Of a stretch of DNA of 64,000 bases, positions 11,297 to 23,495 are shown in pieces. Source of the stretch: Galeopsis tetrahit (Eukaryota; Streptophyta; Magnoliopsida; Lamiales; Lamiaceae); assembly GCA_963675135.1 (NCBI GenBank), contig OY776131.1:32077381-32141380 (forward strand), in the 5' to 3' direction. The notes beneath the pieces were generated by a model. It was not told the DNA's origin. It worked only from the letters and a program-made list of their open reading frames with translations, and did no database searches. Within the stretch, counting starts at the first letter, position 1, and every line of letters starts with the position of its first letter. Position numbers and translations under genes: made by a program.

Positions 11297-11554
11297 TTTT
11301 TATAGTAGAAATATGTTACTCTCCCCGTTCAAATGATTGAATTTTAAATATTTACGATATAATTGGTACGAAGGAATGAAATAGGAATGAAATGTGCATT
11401 CTTAATTATATTTCTAATTCTATGATTGGTAAGTTTTATTGTATTGAATACTCATTTCATATAGAATGATTATTCCCAAAAATTTAAGAATATTGATTCC
11501 TTCCCTCCCCCTAATTTTATCTATTTCATTCCTCGATTAAAGGTTATTTAAGAA
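11297..11554. other. Intergenic, orphan Stowaway end
   Basis: A single Stowaway-like end (ACTCTCCCCGTTCAAATG, near 11320) has no partner. Nothing else was recognised before the Helitron. Confidence 0.4.
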
Positions 11555-11581
11555 CTAGTGTAAGACCCGCGAATTTCGCGG
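11555..11581 (-). other. Helitron 3' terminal hairpin and CTAG
   Basis: On the minus strand a 7-bp perfect stem with a one-base loop is followed by 12 nt ending in CTAG, the CTRR consensus of Helitron 3' ends. The next host base is T, as expected. Confidence 0.8.
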
Positions 11582-12026
11582 AATTGAAATAAGTATATTT
11601 TATTAATTTTTATTAATTATAATTATAATAATTTTTAACCTAATTTAATTTTATATTATAAATTTATTAATAAAAAAAATTAAATTATGTATATATTTAT
11701 AATTTTCTTTATTTTATGAAAAATAAAAAAAAATTAAATGTTATGTCAATATAAATTCATCATATATATAAAAATAGAAAAGATTCTGTATTTGTAATTT
11801 TTTTTATTTTATGTAAAATATTAAAATTTAAATGTAATGTCAATATAAATTATATTATATATATATATATATATATATAAATAGAAAAGACTATATATTT
11901 GTAATTTTTTGTATTTTATTAGAAAAATAAAATACAAATGATGTGTCTATATAAATTACATCACACATATAAAAAAGTAGAAAAGAGGATTATGAATTTA
12001 TTTATAAAAGTAAATTTTATAATAAA

Positions 12027-14330
12027 TTACAAATTGCGAAAAACTTCTTTGTAGACAACATTCGTGGTACGTTTACATATTTTTCCATTTGAATCTAGGC
12101 AAAGAATTTTCAATCCACTCTTACTTTTGACTCTAGAAGCTGCAACACACAACTGACCATGGGTGAACACAGGTTTAGGAAGGTAGACACCTACCATGGA
12201 AAGGGACTGGTCTTGGCTTTTATTTATCGTCATTGCAAAAGACAATAGAATAGGAAATTGTCTTCTTCGAAACTTTACGGCAGCCGTGTCGTCCGAAACA
12301 CTCAATGTCATTCTTGGTATAAAAACTTTAGTACCAACATTTCTTCCAGAAAGAATTTGTGCTTCAATAATGTGATTTCCAAGTCTTGTAACAATTAGTC
12401 TAGTTCCATTGCACAAACCGGACTTCGGATCAATGTTCCTAAGTAGCATTATAGGGATCCCTATCTTGAGAACCAATCGATGATTTGGTAGACCAGAACA
12501 CTTAATAGAGTTGAGAAAGTCAATGGAAAACACCTGTCCCATTCCACCAGGTTTAAACTCCGATGGACACACACTGTCTGAACTCAAATACTCCCTTGTA
12601 TCACCAGGTATCATTGCCAACACTGTCTCGTTAATGTTTTCAACTTCTTTATGTGTTGGAGCAAGTATAGTTATATCCTCAAAATACTTATCAATATTAT
12701 AGTTGTTAGAGACGGATGGGTAAATGCAGTCAACTATAGCAGCAATAGGATCTCGTGCATCTAAAATCAGATTCTCTTCAGGAATATCAATGTCCGCAAA
12801 ACCATCGTCACTATCTCCAAGATTCCCGTCGCCACTTTCAAAATCCAATCTGAGAATTCAGCTTTCTCATCATATGTATTAATACCGTTAGAATTTCCAG
12901 TTTGCAATCTCATGTTCCTCGTTAGCCTCAGTACCTTGCAATGTTCCCACAGATATGATGAATTGATAGCAGAATGGACTATATGTTCTCTTGAACCTTT
13001 TGAAATAACAGGAAGTATTTGTCTGAAGTCTCCTCCAAGAACCACCGTTTTCCCTCCAAAAGGCAAATTAGACATAGATCCATCAGGAGCTCTAACTATA
13101 TCTCTTAGGCTTCTATCAAGTGCCTCAAAACAAAATCTGTTAATCATCGGTGCCTCGTCCCATATTATCAGCTTTGACTTTATTATAAGTTCTGACAAAT
13201 GAGTACCGGGCATTATGTTGCAGGTGGATGATTCAGAAATGTTTATCGGAATACGAAACCGAGAATGTGCAGTGCGTCCTCCAGGCAACAAAAGAGAAGC
13301 TATACCACTCGATGCAACATTAAGAATGATGTCTCCGTGAGATCTAACGGCTGCAGAAAGAGTTCTCCATATGAAAGTTTTTCCAGTACCCCCGTACCCA
13401 TACAAAAAGAAGACTTTTCCATCAGTTGAACAAATAGCTTCAAGTATTTCTTGTAAAACATCACTTTGTTCGGCAGTTAGGGTTGAAGACAATGTATTGT
13501 ACTCCTCTAGCAACTCTGTGCGATCATAGCTCAACTCTTCAAGAATCATTGAATTGTGCTGTAGGGATATATCATCTGGATCTGGAACAGGCATTGTTGG
13601 AAAATTACTTAAACTGCTTCCGTTTTTTTGAAGTAACTGATCAATCTCAAGAAGTGTATAATTCTTTAGTTGTTCATCGGTTAGACGTAAACCAAAAAAA
13701 TGTATTAAATTAGAATTTTAATATTAAAAAGTATTGCTATTTAATGAAATATTACAAACATAAATATATAATACGTACCTGGTAAATTAAACAATCGTCT
13801 TCTTCTTGATAGTATATCATCCGACAATGCCTCCCATGTTTTTTGAAAAACCTCGTTTGGACAACTCATACTTGATGATAATAGTAGAATTGAAAATAAA
13901 TTTCTCAGATAATGAGCCCTTGCCCAAAAACTTGCCTCCATTATTCCATCAACATACTCCCTATCATCATCTAAATGTCTCATTGCATAGCAAGCATCTT
14001 TGAATGTAGGGTATACTACATTTCCAATGGTTCTAATCTCTTCGTGTGACCTCGAACCCTTACTATGAGGTATTAAAAGACCTAAATAATGTTGTTCACC
14101 AGCTCCTGGTGGAACATAAACATTGAATGTTGTGCAGAAGGTCTTTCTAGAACACTGTCGATGTATTCATCATCATCAAACACAATTGTTTGTTCTCCTA
14201 GAAGATGAAAGCTCAATCTTTGAACTGAAGGGAATCTATAATGTATTTCAAATCCAAGTGTTCTCCAGACATCTTCACATGGGGACACATATCTACAGTT
14301 GAGGTATTCTTTAATTTCATCTTTAGACAT
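12027..14330 (-). pseudogene. Helitron RepHel remnant: PIF1-like helicase half
   Basis: Reading from 14330 down, the N-terminal part matches the region just before the helicase in plant Helitron proteins (DEIKEYLNCRYVSPCEDVWR, then RLSFHLLGEQ). The PIF1-type helicase follows: Walker A GYGGTGKTF near 13390, Walker B LIIWDEAPM near 13160, GGDFRQILP near 13020, and the C-terminal TINKSQDQSL near 12220. It is broken by a frame change near 14100, an intron-like gap at 13700-13780 and a one-base deletion near 12838, where the frame switches within WILKV/GDGNLGD. The N-terminal HUH endonuclease is absent. The helicase would unwind DNA during rolling-circle transposition; this copy cannot. Confidence 0.85.
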
Positions 14331-14340
14331 AGATTGCCCT

Positions 14341-15630
14341 TATTAGAGTAATTTTAGTAAATATGAAGATAGGAAGATAGATAAAAGTAATTTTAGGGGA
14401 AAAAATCAAATCTTATTATTGGAGTAATTTTAAGGTGAAAAAATCAAATCTTATTATTAGAGTAATTTTAGAAAATATAAAGATTGAAAAAAAAATCAAC
14501 ATTTATAATCTTTTATATTATTAAATTTATTAGTTTTATAGACGAAAATATTAAATTTGTTAGATTTATAAAAATTTGTATAAGATTAAATATGTAATTT
14601 TAGGGTTGACATGTTAAAAAATCGTGTATATATATTATAATTATAAATTTAATTCTGTCGGGTTTATTCGGGTCGCACATAGATAATGTTGTTTAAATTT
14701 TTAAATAGTATTTCCTCTCATTTTCTTATAAAAATATATTCATATTATATGGAGTTCTTTAAACCATCTTCATCTCCCCACTTCAAATTCAAATTTGAAA
14801 AGTTTTTGAGAAAAAATTATTTATAGTTTGCAAACTCATTAGAATATGAAATCTAGCTGATATTCTCGATTCATTAGATATTTAGTAGTTTTATTTTATT
14901 TTTTCGAATTTTAGACCTTTTTGGGCCCGATCGAAACTACTACAATAAAATCGCATATACATGTAATATTTTTTATATTATTATTATCTGTGGTGTATTG
15001 GAATGTAATTCAGTTATAAACTTAGGAATTATTAGCACATAGTAAATTTAATTTCATATATTAAATTGGTTTAGTATTTAGGTAATTTTAGGACGGCATA
15101 TACGAAGAATTAAAAAAAATTCTAATAAGTTTTTTTTAAAAAAAATCTAATAACAAATCCCACAATATTCGTAGATTTAAAAAAATTATAATAAAAATTC
15201 CAATATATATATGCCATGTTCTAAAAGTATCTTATTAGTAATTTTAGAGAAAACAAATCAAATCTTATTATTAGACTAATTTTAGGAAATATGAAGATAG
15301 GAAGATAGATAAGACTAATTTTAGGGGAAAAAAATCAAATCTTATTATTAAATATTATTAAGATAGATTAAATAGGAAAAAAATCAAATTTGTTAGAGTA
15401 ATTTTAGGAATAAGATTAAAATTTAATTTATTTAGGGGTAGGTCTCTTTAAGGAATTGAGTGAATTTTAAAAAATTGGTAGGATGGATAATAAAAATAAA
15501 ATACGCGAAAAACATTTATGATAATTTATGTAGTTTAAATGGTTGAGAATAATCTTTTTTATGGTGAGGTCTAGTGTTCAACTCTTACATCTAACAATTT
15601 TCACATATATTTTTTTTAAAATTATAAAAG
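14341..15630. repeat. Helitron interior, degenerate repeats
   Basis: AT-rich. Phrases such as GAGTAATTTTAGGAAATATG and GAAAAAAATCAAATCTTATT recur many times here and again at 16440-17200. No coding sequence. Confidence 0.6.
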
Positions 15631-15633
15631 TGT

Positions 15634-16270
15634 ATGTTGAAAATAAGGAAAAGTGTAACATGCAATTTACAATTTTTTAGCATGTTATTTTGCAATAATA
15701 ATTTCAGTTATAATGACATACACTTGTTAGTGATGTTATGTTACACATATTTTGTTGCACTTTTCAGTTGTAGTGACTTACTATTTTCAACAATATTTTT
15801 TAGTTATATTGACTTACACTTTTTAGTAATGTTATGCTACACCTTTTAGTCATATTTTGTTGCACTTTTCAGTTGTAGTGACTTACAATTTTCAACAATA
15901 TGTTCAGTTATAGTGACTTACACTTTTAAGTATGTTATGTTACACTTTTTACTCGTATTTTGTTACACTTTTCAGTTATAATAACTTACACTTTTCATTA
16001 AAATATTGTGTTGCACTTTTCAAGTATATTGACATGCACTTTTTAATAATATTGTGTTGCACTTTCTAGTTATACTAACTTACATTTTATAGTTATACTA
16101 ACTTGCATTTTCTAGTTATAATGACTTATACTTTTCATTAAAAGTTGTGTTGCACTTTTCAATTATAGTGACTTACACTTTTTAATAAAAAAATGTGTTA
16201 CACTTTTTAGTAATATTGTGTTACACTTTTTAGTAATATTAACTTACACTTTTCAACACACACAATTTCG
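15634..16270. repeat. Helitron interior, TTACACTTTT...AGTTATAGTGAC repeat
   Basis: About ten degenerate copies of a motif pairing TTGCACTTTTCAGTTATA with GTGACTTACACTTTT, with spacings of roughly 45-75 bp. Noncoding. Confidence 0.75.
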
Positions 16271-16439
16271 AAAAAAAATTATCAATAAAAAAAAATTACA
16301 AAAAAAAAAAATAATAATAATAAAAAAAAATAACCAAGTCAAAATTTTTATTCACAATAATCTTGAATATTTAGAGTTCACAATATTCTTGAATATTTAA
16401 GATTTAAGTTGACCAAGTCAACTCAATTCCTTATAAGGA

Positions 16440-17240
16440 ATTGATTCTATATAAGACCAATCATTTATTTAGATATTATTAAGATAGATTAAATTTATTT
16501 AAGTTAGATTTATAAAAATTAAAGTCAAAATATTGTCCATATTAAATTTTTGGATTTATAAAAAATCAAATCTTATTGTTGGAGTAATTTTAGAAATAAT
16601 ATTAAAATTAAATTTATTTAGATATTATTAAGAAGTAATTTAGGAAGATAAATAAGAATAATTTTAGAGAAAACAAATCAAATCTTATTATTAGAGTAAT
16701 TTTAGGAAATATGAAGATAGGAATATAGATAAGAGTAATTTTTGGGGAAAAAAATCAAATCTTATTAAGATAGATTAAATAGGAAAAAAAAAATCAAATC
16801 TTATTGTTGGAGTAATTTTAGGAATAAGATTAAAATTAAATTTATTTAAATATTATTAAGATAGAATTAAATTTATTTAAGTTAGATTTATAAAAATTAA
16901 AGTCAAAATATCGTGCATATTAAATTTTTGGATTTATAAAAAATCAAATCTTATTTTGAAGTAATTTTAGGAATAATATTAAAATTAAATTTATTTAGAT
17001 ATTATTAAGATAGATTTATTTAAATATTATTAAGATAGATTTGGTTGGAATTATAAAATATTATTATTTGTTGGAATAATTTTAGGAATAAGATTAAAAT
17101 GAAATTTATTTAAATATTATTAAGATAGATTAAATAGAAAAAAAATCAAATCTTATTGTTGGAGTAATTTTAGGAATATAAGATTAAATACGTTTAAATT
17201 GAATTTATAAAAATAAAAAGATATAAAGATTAAATTTATG
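16440..17240. repeat. Helitron interior, second block of degenerate repeats
   Basis: Repeated copies of CAAATCTTATT(A/G)TT(G/A)GAGTAATTTTAGG and TTATTTAGATATTATTAAGA, shared with 14340-15450. The two blocks flank the TTACACTTTT repeat, so that repeat may have expanded inside a once continuous block. Confidence 0.65.
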
Positions 17241-17269
17241 ACAATTAAGATGAATTTCTAAAAATCTTC

Positions 17270-17970
17270 AATCTTCAAAAAAATTTCACAATCTTCAAAT
17301 CTTCAAAGTTCTTTCACAATCTTCAAAGTCACAAAGATACATCAAGTTCTTTCACAATCTTCAAAGTCACAAAGATACATCAAGAAAGACGAATCAAGAA
17401 AGACGAATGATTGGATTTCTATTGAGAACATGAGAGACAATAATCTTCGAATGTAAGAAGAAATATACATAAATTACAAAAATCTTCAATCTCCAAAATT
17501 TCTACACAATCTTCAAAGTCACAACCTTCAAAATCTTCAAAGTTCTTCACAATCTTCAAAATCTTCAATAAATTGATTATAATCAATGGATGACATAAAA
17601 AGTAAAATCGAGAATGAATGAGAAATTAGGGATACAAAATCTTCAATAAATTGATTATAATCAATGGATGACATAAAAAGTAAAATTGAGAATGAATGAG
17701 AAATTAGGATACAAAATCTTCAATAAATTGATTATAATCAATGGATGAATTTCTTCACTATCTTCAAATCTTCAAGTTCTTCACAATCTTCAAAATCTTC
17801 AATAAATTGATTATAAATTGATTATAATCAATGGATGACATAAAAAAGTAAAATTGAGAATGAATGAGAAATTAGAATACAAAATCTTCAATAAATTGAT
17901 TATAATCAATGGATGAATCGATGACATAAAAAGTAAAATTGAGAATGAATGAGAAATTAGGGATTTTGAG
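17270..17970. repeat. Helitron 5'-side tandem repeat, about 80-100 bp
   Basis: Four close copies of ATCTTCAATAAATTGATTAT with ATCAATGGATGACATAAAAA and GAATGAATGAGAAATTAG (starting near 17548, 17640, 17717 and 17883), plus shorter CACAATCTTCAAA repeats at 17280-17540. It lies next to the proposed Helitron 5' end. Confidence 0.8.
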
Positions 17971-18189
17971 AAGAGATGAGAGATTTAAATAGAATATAGA
18001 AAAAAGATTAAGAATGTAGGGTCAAGATTAAGTTTTAAAATGAATGGATGAGATTAAAAGAAAAGTATAAAATGAATGAGAATTCAGAGATTTTGAAATA
18101 GAGTGATTTGAGAAGAGAGAGATTGAAATAAACCAATGAATTAGTGCCACGTGGCTGTAAAAAATGTTTGCAAATATATATAATAAAGA

Positions 18190-18529
18190 TATTTTTATTT
18201 ATTTTAACTAATTTATATTCATTAATTTTTTAAGTTTACATAAAATCCTCAACCCTACCTATTTTAGTGATTTACTTTACTTGTCATAAAAAAATTGTAG
18301 TTGATTTACTTATTAACTGAAATTATTTAACAACGTTTAATTATAATTAATTTAAAGCTAAAAAATAACTTTATAATATAATATTAAATAATTTACATAG
18401 AAGAATATGTAAAAAATAATACAATCACATGTTTTTAAAAATAATACATGTTTAAAAATAATTTAGTCATTTAAGATAAATTTTAAAAAAAATTTACATT
18501 TCATTGTAGTATACTAATCACATAAGAAA
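18190..18529. other. AT-rich spacer
   Basis: Host sequence between the Helitron and a Stowaway MITE. No features recognised. Confidence 0.4.
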
Positions 18530-18531
18530 TA

Positions 18532-18767
18532 CTCCCTCCGTCCCAACTTAACTTTCATACTTACTGTTCATCCCCTTTTTAAAAAATATTATAATAAATA
18601 AAATTTTGAGATATAATTTTATAAAAAAATAAATAAGTGAGTTGACTTGTGTGTATGTATGTACCATAAAAATAATAACATTAAATATAATATTTTAGAT
18701 ATTGTATGAATAGAGTTTTTAAATGACCGAAAAAGTAGGTATGAAAGTTAAGCTGAGACGCAGGGAG
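18532..18767. mobile_element. Stowaway-type MITE
   Basis: Left CTCCCTCCGTCCCAACTTAA pairs with the complemented right end CTCCCTGCGTCTCAGCTTAA, and the complementarity continues through CTTTCATACT. TA flanks on both sides. Confidence 0.9.
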
Positions 18768-18836
18768 TATCTTTTTCATTCCTTCTCAATACCAATCACA
18801 AGAATTATTATTCTTATTTCATTCTTTTCTCATTTT

Positions 18837-19792
18837 CACTATAAAAAAAATCATGTTTAGTGATAATAATATTAGTGACATTTGAATATTTGTCACTAAA
18901 AACACATATAGTGACAAATAATTTATTGTGCTACAAAATACCATGGAGTATGATAATTAGTGACAACTATACATATTATCAATATTTAATTGAATATTTG
19001 TCACTAAAAACAAACATCTAGGGATAATTATTCATTTTGTTACAAAATATTATAACTAGTGACAACGTTGTATAATGTAACTATTTTATTGAATATTTGT
19101 CGCAAAAAACACACGTATAGTGACAAATAATTCATTATGCTACAAAACATCATTTAGTGTGATAATTAGTGACAACTATACATATTGTCAATATTTTATT
19201 GAATTTTTGTCACTAAAAACACACATATATACGGATAATTATTAATTATGTTACAAAATACAATAGTTTCATTATAATTAGTGACAATATTGTATACTAT
19301 CACTATTTTATTGAATATTCATCACTAAAAATAAACATATAGTGACAATAATTCACTTTATTACAAAACAACACAGGATGTGATAATTAGTGACAATTTT
19401 GTATATTGTTAATATTTTACAAAATATTTGTCATTAAAAATAAATGTATTGTGACAAAAATTCATTATATTACAAAATAATATAAAAAATTGTGATAAAA
19501 TTTCTGACGCCTTTATTTATTGTTAATATTTTTTTATCACTAAAGATTTACACCAAATTTAATTTGACTTGCAAAATAAAAGTTATTGTCACTAATGCAA
19601 CTATAAATAGTGATAATATTTGAAATCATCACTACTTATTAAATACATATTTTTTTATAATTTAATATATTATTTAAAAAGATTAGAAATTATAGCGATA
19701 AACTTAAAAATTGTCACTAACAATTTTTAGTGACAAAATTTAAAGATTTAGTGACAAAAAAATCGTCACTAAAAACAGTTTTTTTTGTAATG
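18837..19792. mobile_element. CACTA-like non-autonomous element
   Basis: The left end CACTATAAAAAAAATCATG and the complemented right end CATTACAAAAAAAACTG share a CACTA-type terminus, both followed by TTTAGTGA. TTT lies on both sides (18834-18836 and 19793-19795), as a 3-bp TSD requires. The interior is a series of about 120-bp degenerate units with GTGACA and TTTGTCACTAAAAA, like CACTA subterminal repeats. No transposase. Confidence 0.65.
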
Positions 19793-19849
19793 TTTATTCT
19801 TGAGTTAGTTTCATTCAACCCTAATATCATTTTATCATATCAATCATGC

Positions 19850-20010
19850 CATTAGATTTGAATCCATCTCTTCTTTAGTTAAAATTGAGAGAATTCTAAA
19901 TCTCCACTAAAATCATGTGATTTAAAATTCACATATTTTTAAATCATTTCATTTGAAATATCTCCTCGTATCAAATCATCTCATTCAAACACAATCTAAA
20001 CTAATTTCTT
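19850..20010. mobile_element. MITE fragment related to 32768-33310
   Basis: The stretch with TTAGTTAAAATTGA(G/A)AGAATT, CACTAAAA(T/C)CATGT and CATTCAAACACAATCTAAA is shared with the MITE at 32768-33310 in the same order. Only the right half is present. Confidence 0.55.
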
Positions 20011-20210
20011 TGAATATAAATATTAATTAATTTGGGAAAATTATTTTTTCAGGACCGCAACTTAGGGGGTTTTGCAAAAAGAGGACCGTAACTTTGCGGA
20101 TTGGCAAAATTAGGCTTGTAACTTCTTTTTTTCGCAATTTCAGGCCAAATTAGCCCAATCAACTCCATTTCGGGCTAATTGAGGCCCATTATTCGGGCCA
20201 AATTTATTTA

Positions 20211-20257
20211 GGGAGCGGTTATAGACACCCACCATTGTATTGAGGACACCCACGAGA
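20211..20257 (+). repeat. Left 47-bp TIR of the MULE
   Basis: Identical, inverted, to 27668-27714. It contains two ACACCCAC words, and further copies (GATGAGGACACACACC, GATGAGGACACCCACG) continue just inside. Confidence 0.95.
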
Positions 20258-20586
20258 TGAGGACACACACCGTTCGGATGAGGACACCCACGGGGAAAAG
20301 CCAAAATTGCCCCCCAACTTAATTTCCCTCCTTCCACTGTCTTCTTTCGGTACACCCACCATCTCCCCCATTCTTCTCCCCCACTCCACCTATTCTCCCT
20401 CACTCCACCTCTTCTCCCCCCTCTGCCCCAAACTTCTCCCCCACTCTCTCCGTTCTCACGGCCACAACGAATAAGATAGAGAGACACCCCCGGCGACATC
20501 GAACAAGATAGAGAGAGACACGGGCGGCGCGTCGTTTTTTTAGAAGAAGAGGACGTTCGATCGATTTTTTTTTCTTTTTTGCAAAA

Positions 20587-23245
20587 ATGGTTAAAGGTTA
20601 GTTCTTCTTGCTTATATTTAGAATTAGTGTTGTGATAACACGTGTTTTCTTGTTGAAACATTGATTCTATTGTTATAGGGTTTCATGATTTAAGTTTTGT
20701 TTTTTGAATTTTGTGTTAATTCATGAATGTGTTGATTAAGGTAGGTTTTTGTGTTATAATCATGTTTATGGGTACAATGTATCAATATTTGATGTGTTAG
20801 GATGGAAATAAACCAATGGGCATCTAATTGGCATGGTTTAGGAAGAAATTAAACGTTTACTTCTGGTTTTTCGAACATTGAGTAGGTGTCCAGAACTTAT
20901 TTTCGCACATGGCTTGTTTGTTGGGGGATAATTTTCGAACATGTATTATGTGTTGGGAACTTTTTTTCGCACATGGTGTGTTTGTTGGGAACTTTTTTTC
21001 GTACATGAAGTGTTTGTTGGGAACTGTTTTTCGTACATGGCGTGTTTGTTGGGAACTTATTTTCGAACATGGCGTGTTTGTTGGGAACTTATTTTCGAAC
21101 ATGGCTTATGTGTTGGGGGATAATTTTCGAACATAGATTGTTTGTTTGGAACACATTTTCGAACATTGATTGATTGTTTGTTGGGGTTTCAGTTTCGAAC
21201 ATTGCTTGTTTGCTAATTGTTTCATATTGTTCATGTTTTCTTAGAGGGTGTTAGTAGGGCTCGGCCGACTGCTTCCAACAGGAAAAGGAAGCAACATGTT
21301 ACCGATGAGGCCGCTCCACAAGAGGCTGTTCCACAAGAGGCTGTTCCACAAGAGGCCGTTCCACAAGAGGTCGTTCCACAAGAATCGGAGGTAGATGATC
21401 AAGACAGGGAGGAGGGCAACGATGAGGGAGAGGACGAGGAACAGGATGAGGGAGAGGCGGAGGGAGCCAGTGGTGGAGACGATGAGGGAGAGAAAGAAAG
21501 AAGAGTTGAGAAAGTTGATCGGCAAATTGTAACCTCACCTCCCCTTCTCACAAGCTTCCAAGAGCATGTAGCCAAATACATATGGTTAGATGAGGAGCGA
21601 GATGTGTTGAAGTGTCACTGTCATGTGACCAAACTATTGAATTGGGAGTTCGATGATGAAAAGAATTGGCGTCATTGGCGGAGGTTTTTGAGAGGATCTA
21701 AATTGATTCATATTAGACGTGCAGCTTACAAGTATTCAAACAAAAACCTTATCACAGCCTTCGTTGAGAGATGACACGAAGAGACCAACTCATTCCACTT
21801 GCCCTTCGGGGAAATGACAATCACTCTTGATGATGTCTACTGTATCACGCGTTTGAAAGTTAATGGTCTCCCGGTGCAGTCTACTTCCGAAGAACATATT
21901 TTGGCTTCAGATTATTTGATGAAATATTTGGGTTTAACCTTAGTAGAAGCCAAGGAAGCATTAAGTGGGCAACGAGGGGGTTCTGTGAAGCTAGCGTGGC
22001 TAAGGGAGACTTTTGTGCCCATGATGTCCTCGGACAACGAGGTCGAGGTGTTGTATTCAGCACGAGCGTTTGTGTTGTACATGTTTGGGACCACTTTATT
22101 TCCGGACAAAAGTAGTACTCGTGTTCACGTACAGTGGTTGGAGTATATGGACGACATGGCACAATTTCCTAACTATGCTTGGGGTACCACAGCACTTGCC
22201 TATTTGTATAGACAATTGGGGATGGCGTCAAAGTTCAAGTGTAGGCAGATTGGTGGTTACCTTACGTTATTGGAGGTATTAAGTCTTTTAAATAAGTTTG
22301 TTAATATTTCATGTTTGAGTTTGATATTGACCTAATAATATTGTACTTGTAGGCTTGGATTTATGAGCACTTCCCTACTTTGATATTGCCGCCTCATAAT
22401 CCAGACTTTGCCCTTACGGATCCACTGTCGATGCGTTATGCACCCGAAGCTCATACAGGCCCTTGCGGCGACCGAGTAAGAGGCTTTAGAGAGCGATTAG
22501 ATACCCTCCTAGCAAGCGAGGTACGTTACTAACCAAATTATCTATATTTGTCTGTTGTTTGTTTGTTTTTAAGATAAATACGCATTTTTTATTTAATTTG
22601 GTGTTGTAGGTTAACTGGAATCCATATCGCCCCGTACGAGAAAATGTTCCATTGGATGAGGTATCTTACTTTCATGGGTGCATTGTGTGCGGAGATATTG
22701 TTGAGCCGTACATGCCGGATAGAGTGCTCAGACAGTTCGGGTACGTGCAAACCGTTCCTGAGAAGCCGCTTGCTGCCCGTGTTAAGAGAACCGGTTCCAC
22801 ATCCAAGAAAACAAAGCTAGTGTGGGGTGCTATGGCGGAGTACTTTTCTACGTGGGACGCACACATGCTTACGGAGGATAGACTTGGTGAGCGTTGTATC
22901 CAAGATTCGGATTGCAGTGATGGTTATATTGATTGGTACCTCGCCAACGGTCGTCCTTTCGTTTCAAATCCTTCTAACAGGAGACTTCCTCCTCGTGAGC
23001 CTCCACGTAGGGTCGAGTCATGGCACTTGGTAGATTTTGCAAAGGCTGAGCTGAACATGTTGTTGCACAAGTGGAGGAACGACGAGCCATTAACAATGGA
23101 TGGGGTAATGCAAAAGGTTGAAGAAGTTGTGAGGCAGCTTGGTGGACAAACTTCGGATGACGTAGGAGAAGAGGCACCATCATCATCAAGTGCACGTCGT
23201 GGACGTGGAAGGGGTCGGGGACGTGGAAGGGCTAGGCATTCTTGA
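20587..23245 (+). pseudogene. Plant mobile domain (MAIN/MAIL1-like) protein gene of the MULE, one nonsense codon
   Basis: Proposed exons are 20587-20596 (ATG GTT AAA G), 21245-22275, 22353-22520 and 22610-23245; phases agree across all GT/AG junctions. The roughly 600-residue product has a PQEAV repeat tract, an acidic stretch (about 21390-21500), the plant mobile domain (WRHWRRFLRG, SFHLPFGEMTITLDDVYCIT, CRQIGGYLTLLEAWIYEHFP, FGYVQTVPEKP) and an Arg-Gly tail (RRGRGRGRGRGRARHS). One TGA at 21772-21774 interrupts the frame where the family has Trp (FVER-W-HEET); nothing else is broken. Host MAIN/MAIL1 act in silencing and genome stability; TE-borne copies are common but their role is unknown. 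The tiny first exon is inferred from splice phase. Confidence 0.85.
20870..21205. repeat. TTCGAA tandem array in intron 1 of the MAIN-like gene
   Basis: About ten units of roughly 32 bp, each with TGTTGGGAAC and TTTTCG(A/C/T)ACATGG. Many copies keep the palindrome TTCGAA. The array fills the second half of intron 1 and stops about 40 bp before the splice acceptor. Confidence 0.9.
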
Positions 23246-23495
23246 GGCGTTACTTGTTTTATATCATTTTGAACAAAAACTTGACAATGTTGTTTTTTAA
23301 CATGTATGGTAACTTTTATGATAATTTAGTGTTTTAACATGTATGGTAACTTGAATGGTTCATATATAATGTTATGTTGAGGCGTTACTTTATGAATGTT
23401 ATGTTGTATTTATTGAATGGTTCATATATAATGTTGTATGGTTTTTATAATGTTATAGTATGGTTTATATATAATGTTGTATGGTTTTTACAAAT
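23246..23495. other. 3' flank of the MAIN-like gene
   Basis: AT-rich, with repeated TAATGTT, GGTTCATATATAATGTT and AACATGTATGGTAACTT words. Probably the 3' untranslated region. Confidence 0.5.

Larger units (their letters stand above)
11555..18189 (-). mobile_element. Helitron, termini recognisable, Rep domain lost
   Basis: Read on the minus strand, the element begins TCTTTATTATATATATTTGC (from 18189) and ends CTAG at 11558-11555. The end is preceded at 12 nt by a GC-rich hairpin (CCGCGAA/TTCGCGG, plus-strand 11567-11581). It lies between A and T, the Helitron target, with no duplication. Its only coding remnant is the helicase half of RepHel (12027-14330, same strand). The 3.8 kb between the 5' terminus and the helicase, where the replication initiator (HUH) domain should be, is AT-rich repeat DNA. 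The 3' end is very typical; the 5' end is less certain, because Helitron 5' ends are defined mainly by TC. Confidence 0.75.

Noticed and set aside
15634..16270. Repeat array considered as a CRISPR-like structure
   Set aside because: Spacers are not unique, repeats are degenerate, and this is plant nuclear DNA inside a Helitron.
20857..21136. Cys-rich repetitive peptides across the TTCGAA array
   Set aside because: They are translations of a 32-bp tandem repeat; the array lies in an intron.
21241..21581. Three minus-strand open frames opposite the MAIN-like gene
   Set aside because: They mirror the acidic repeat region of the plus-strand gene and have no motifs of their own.
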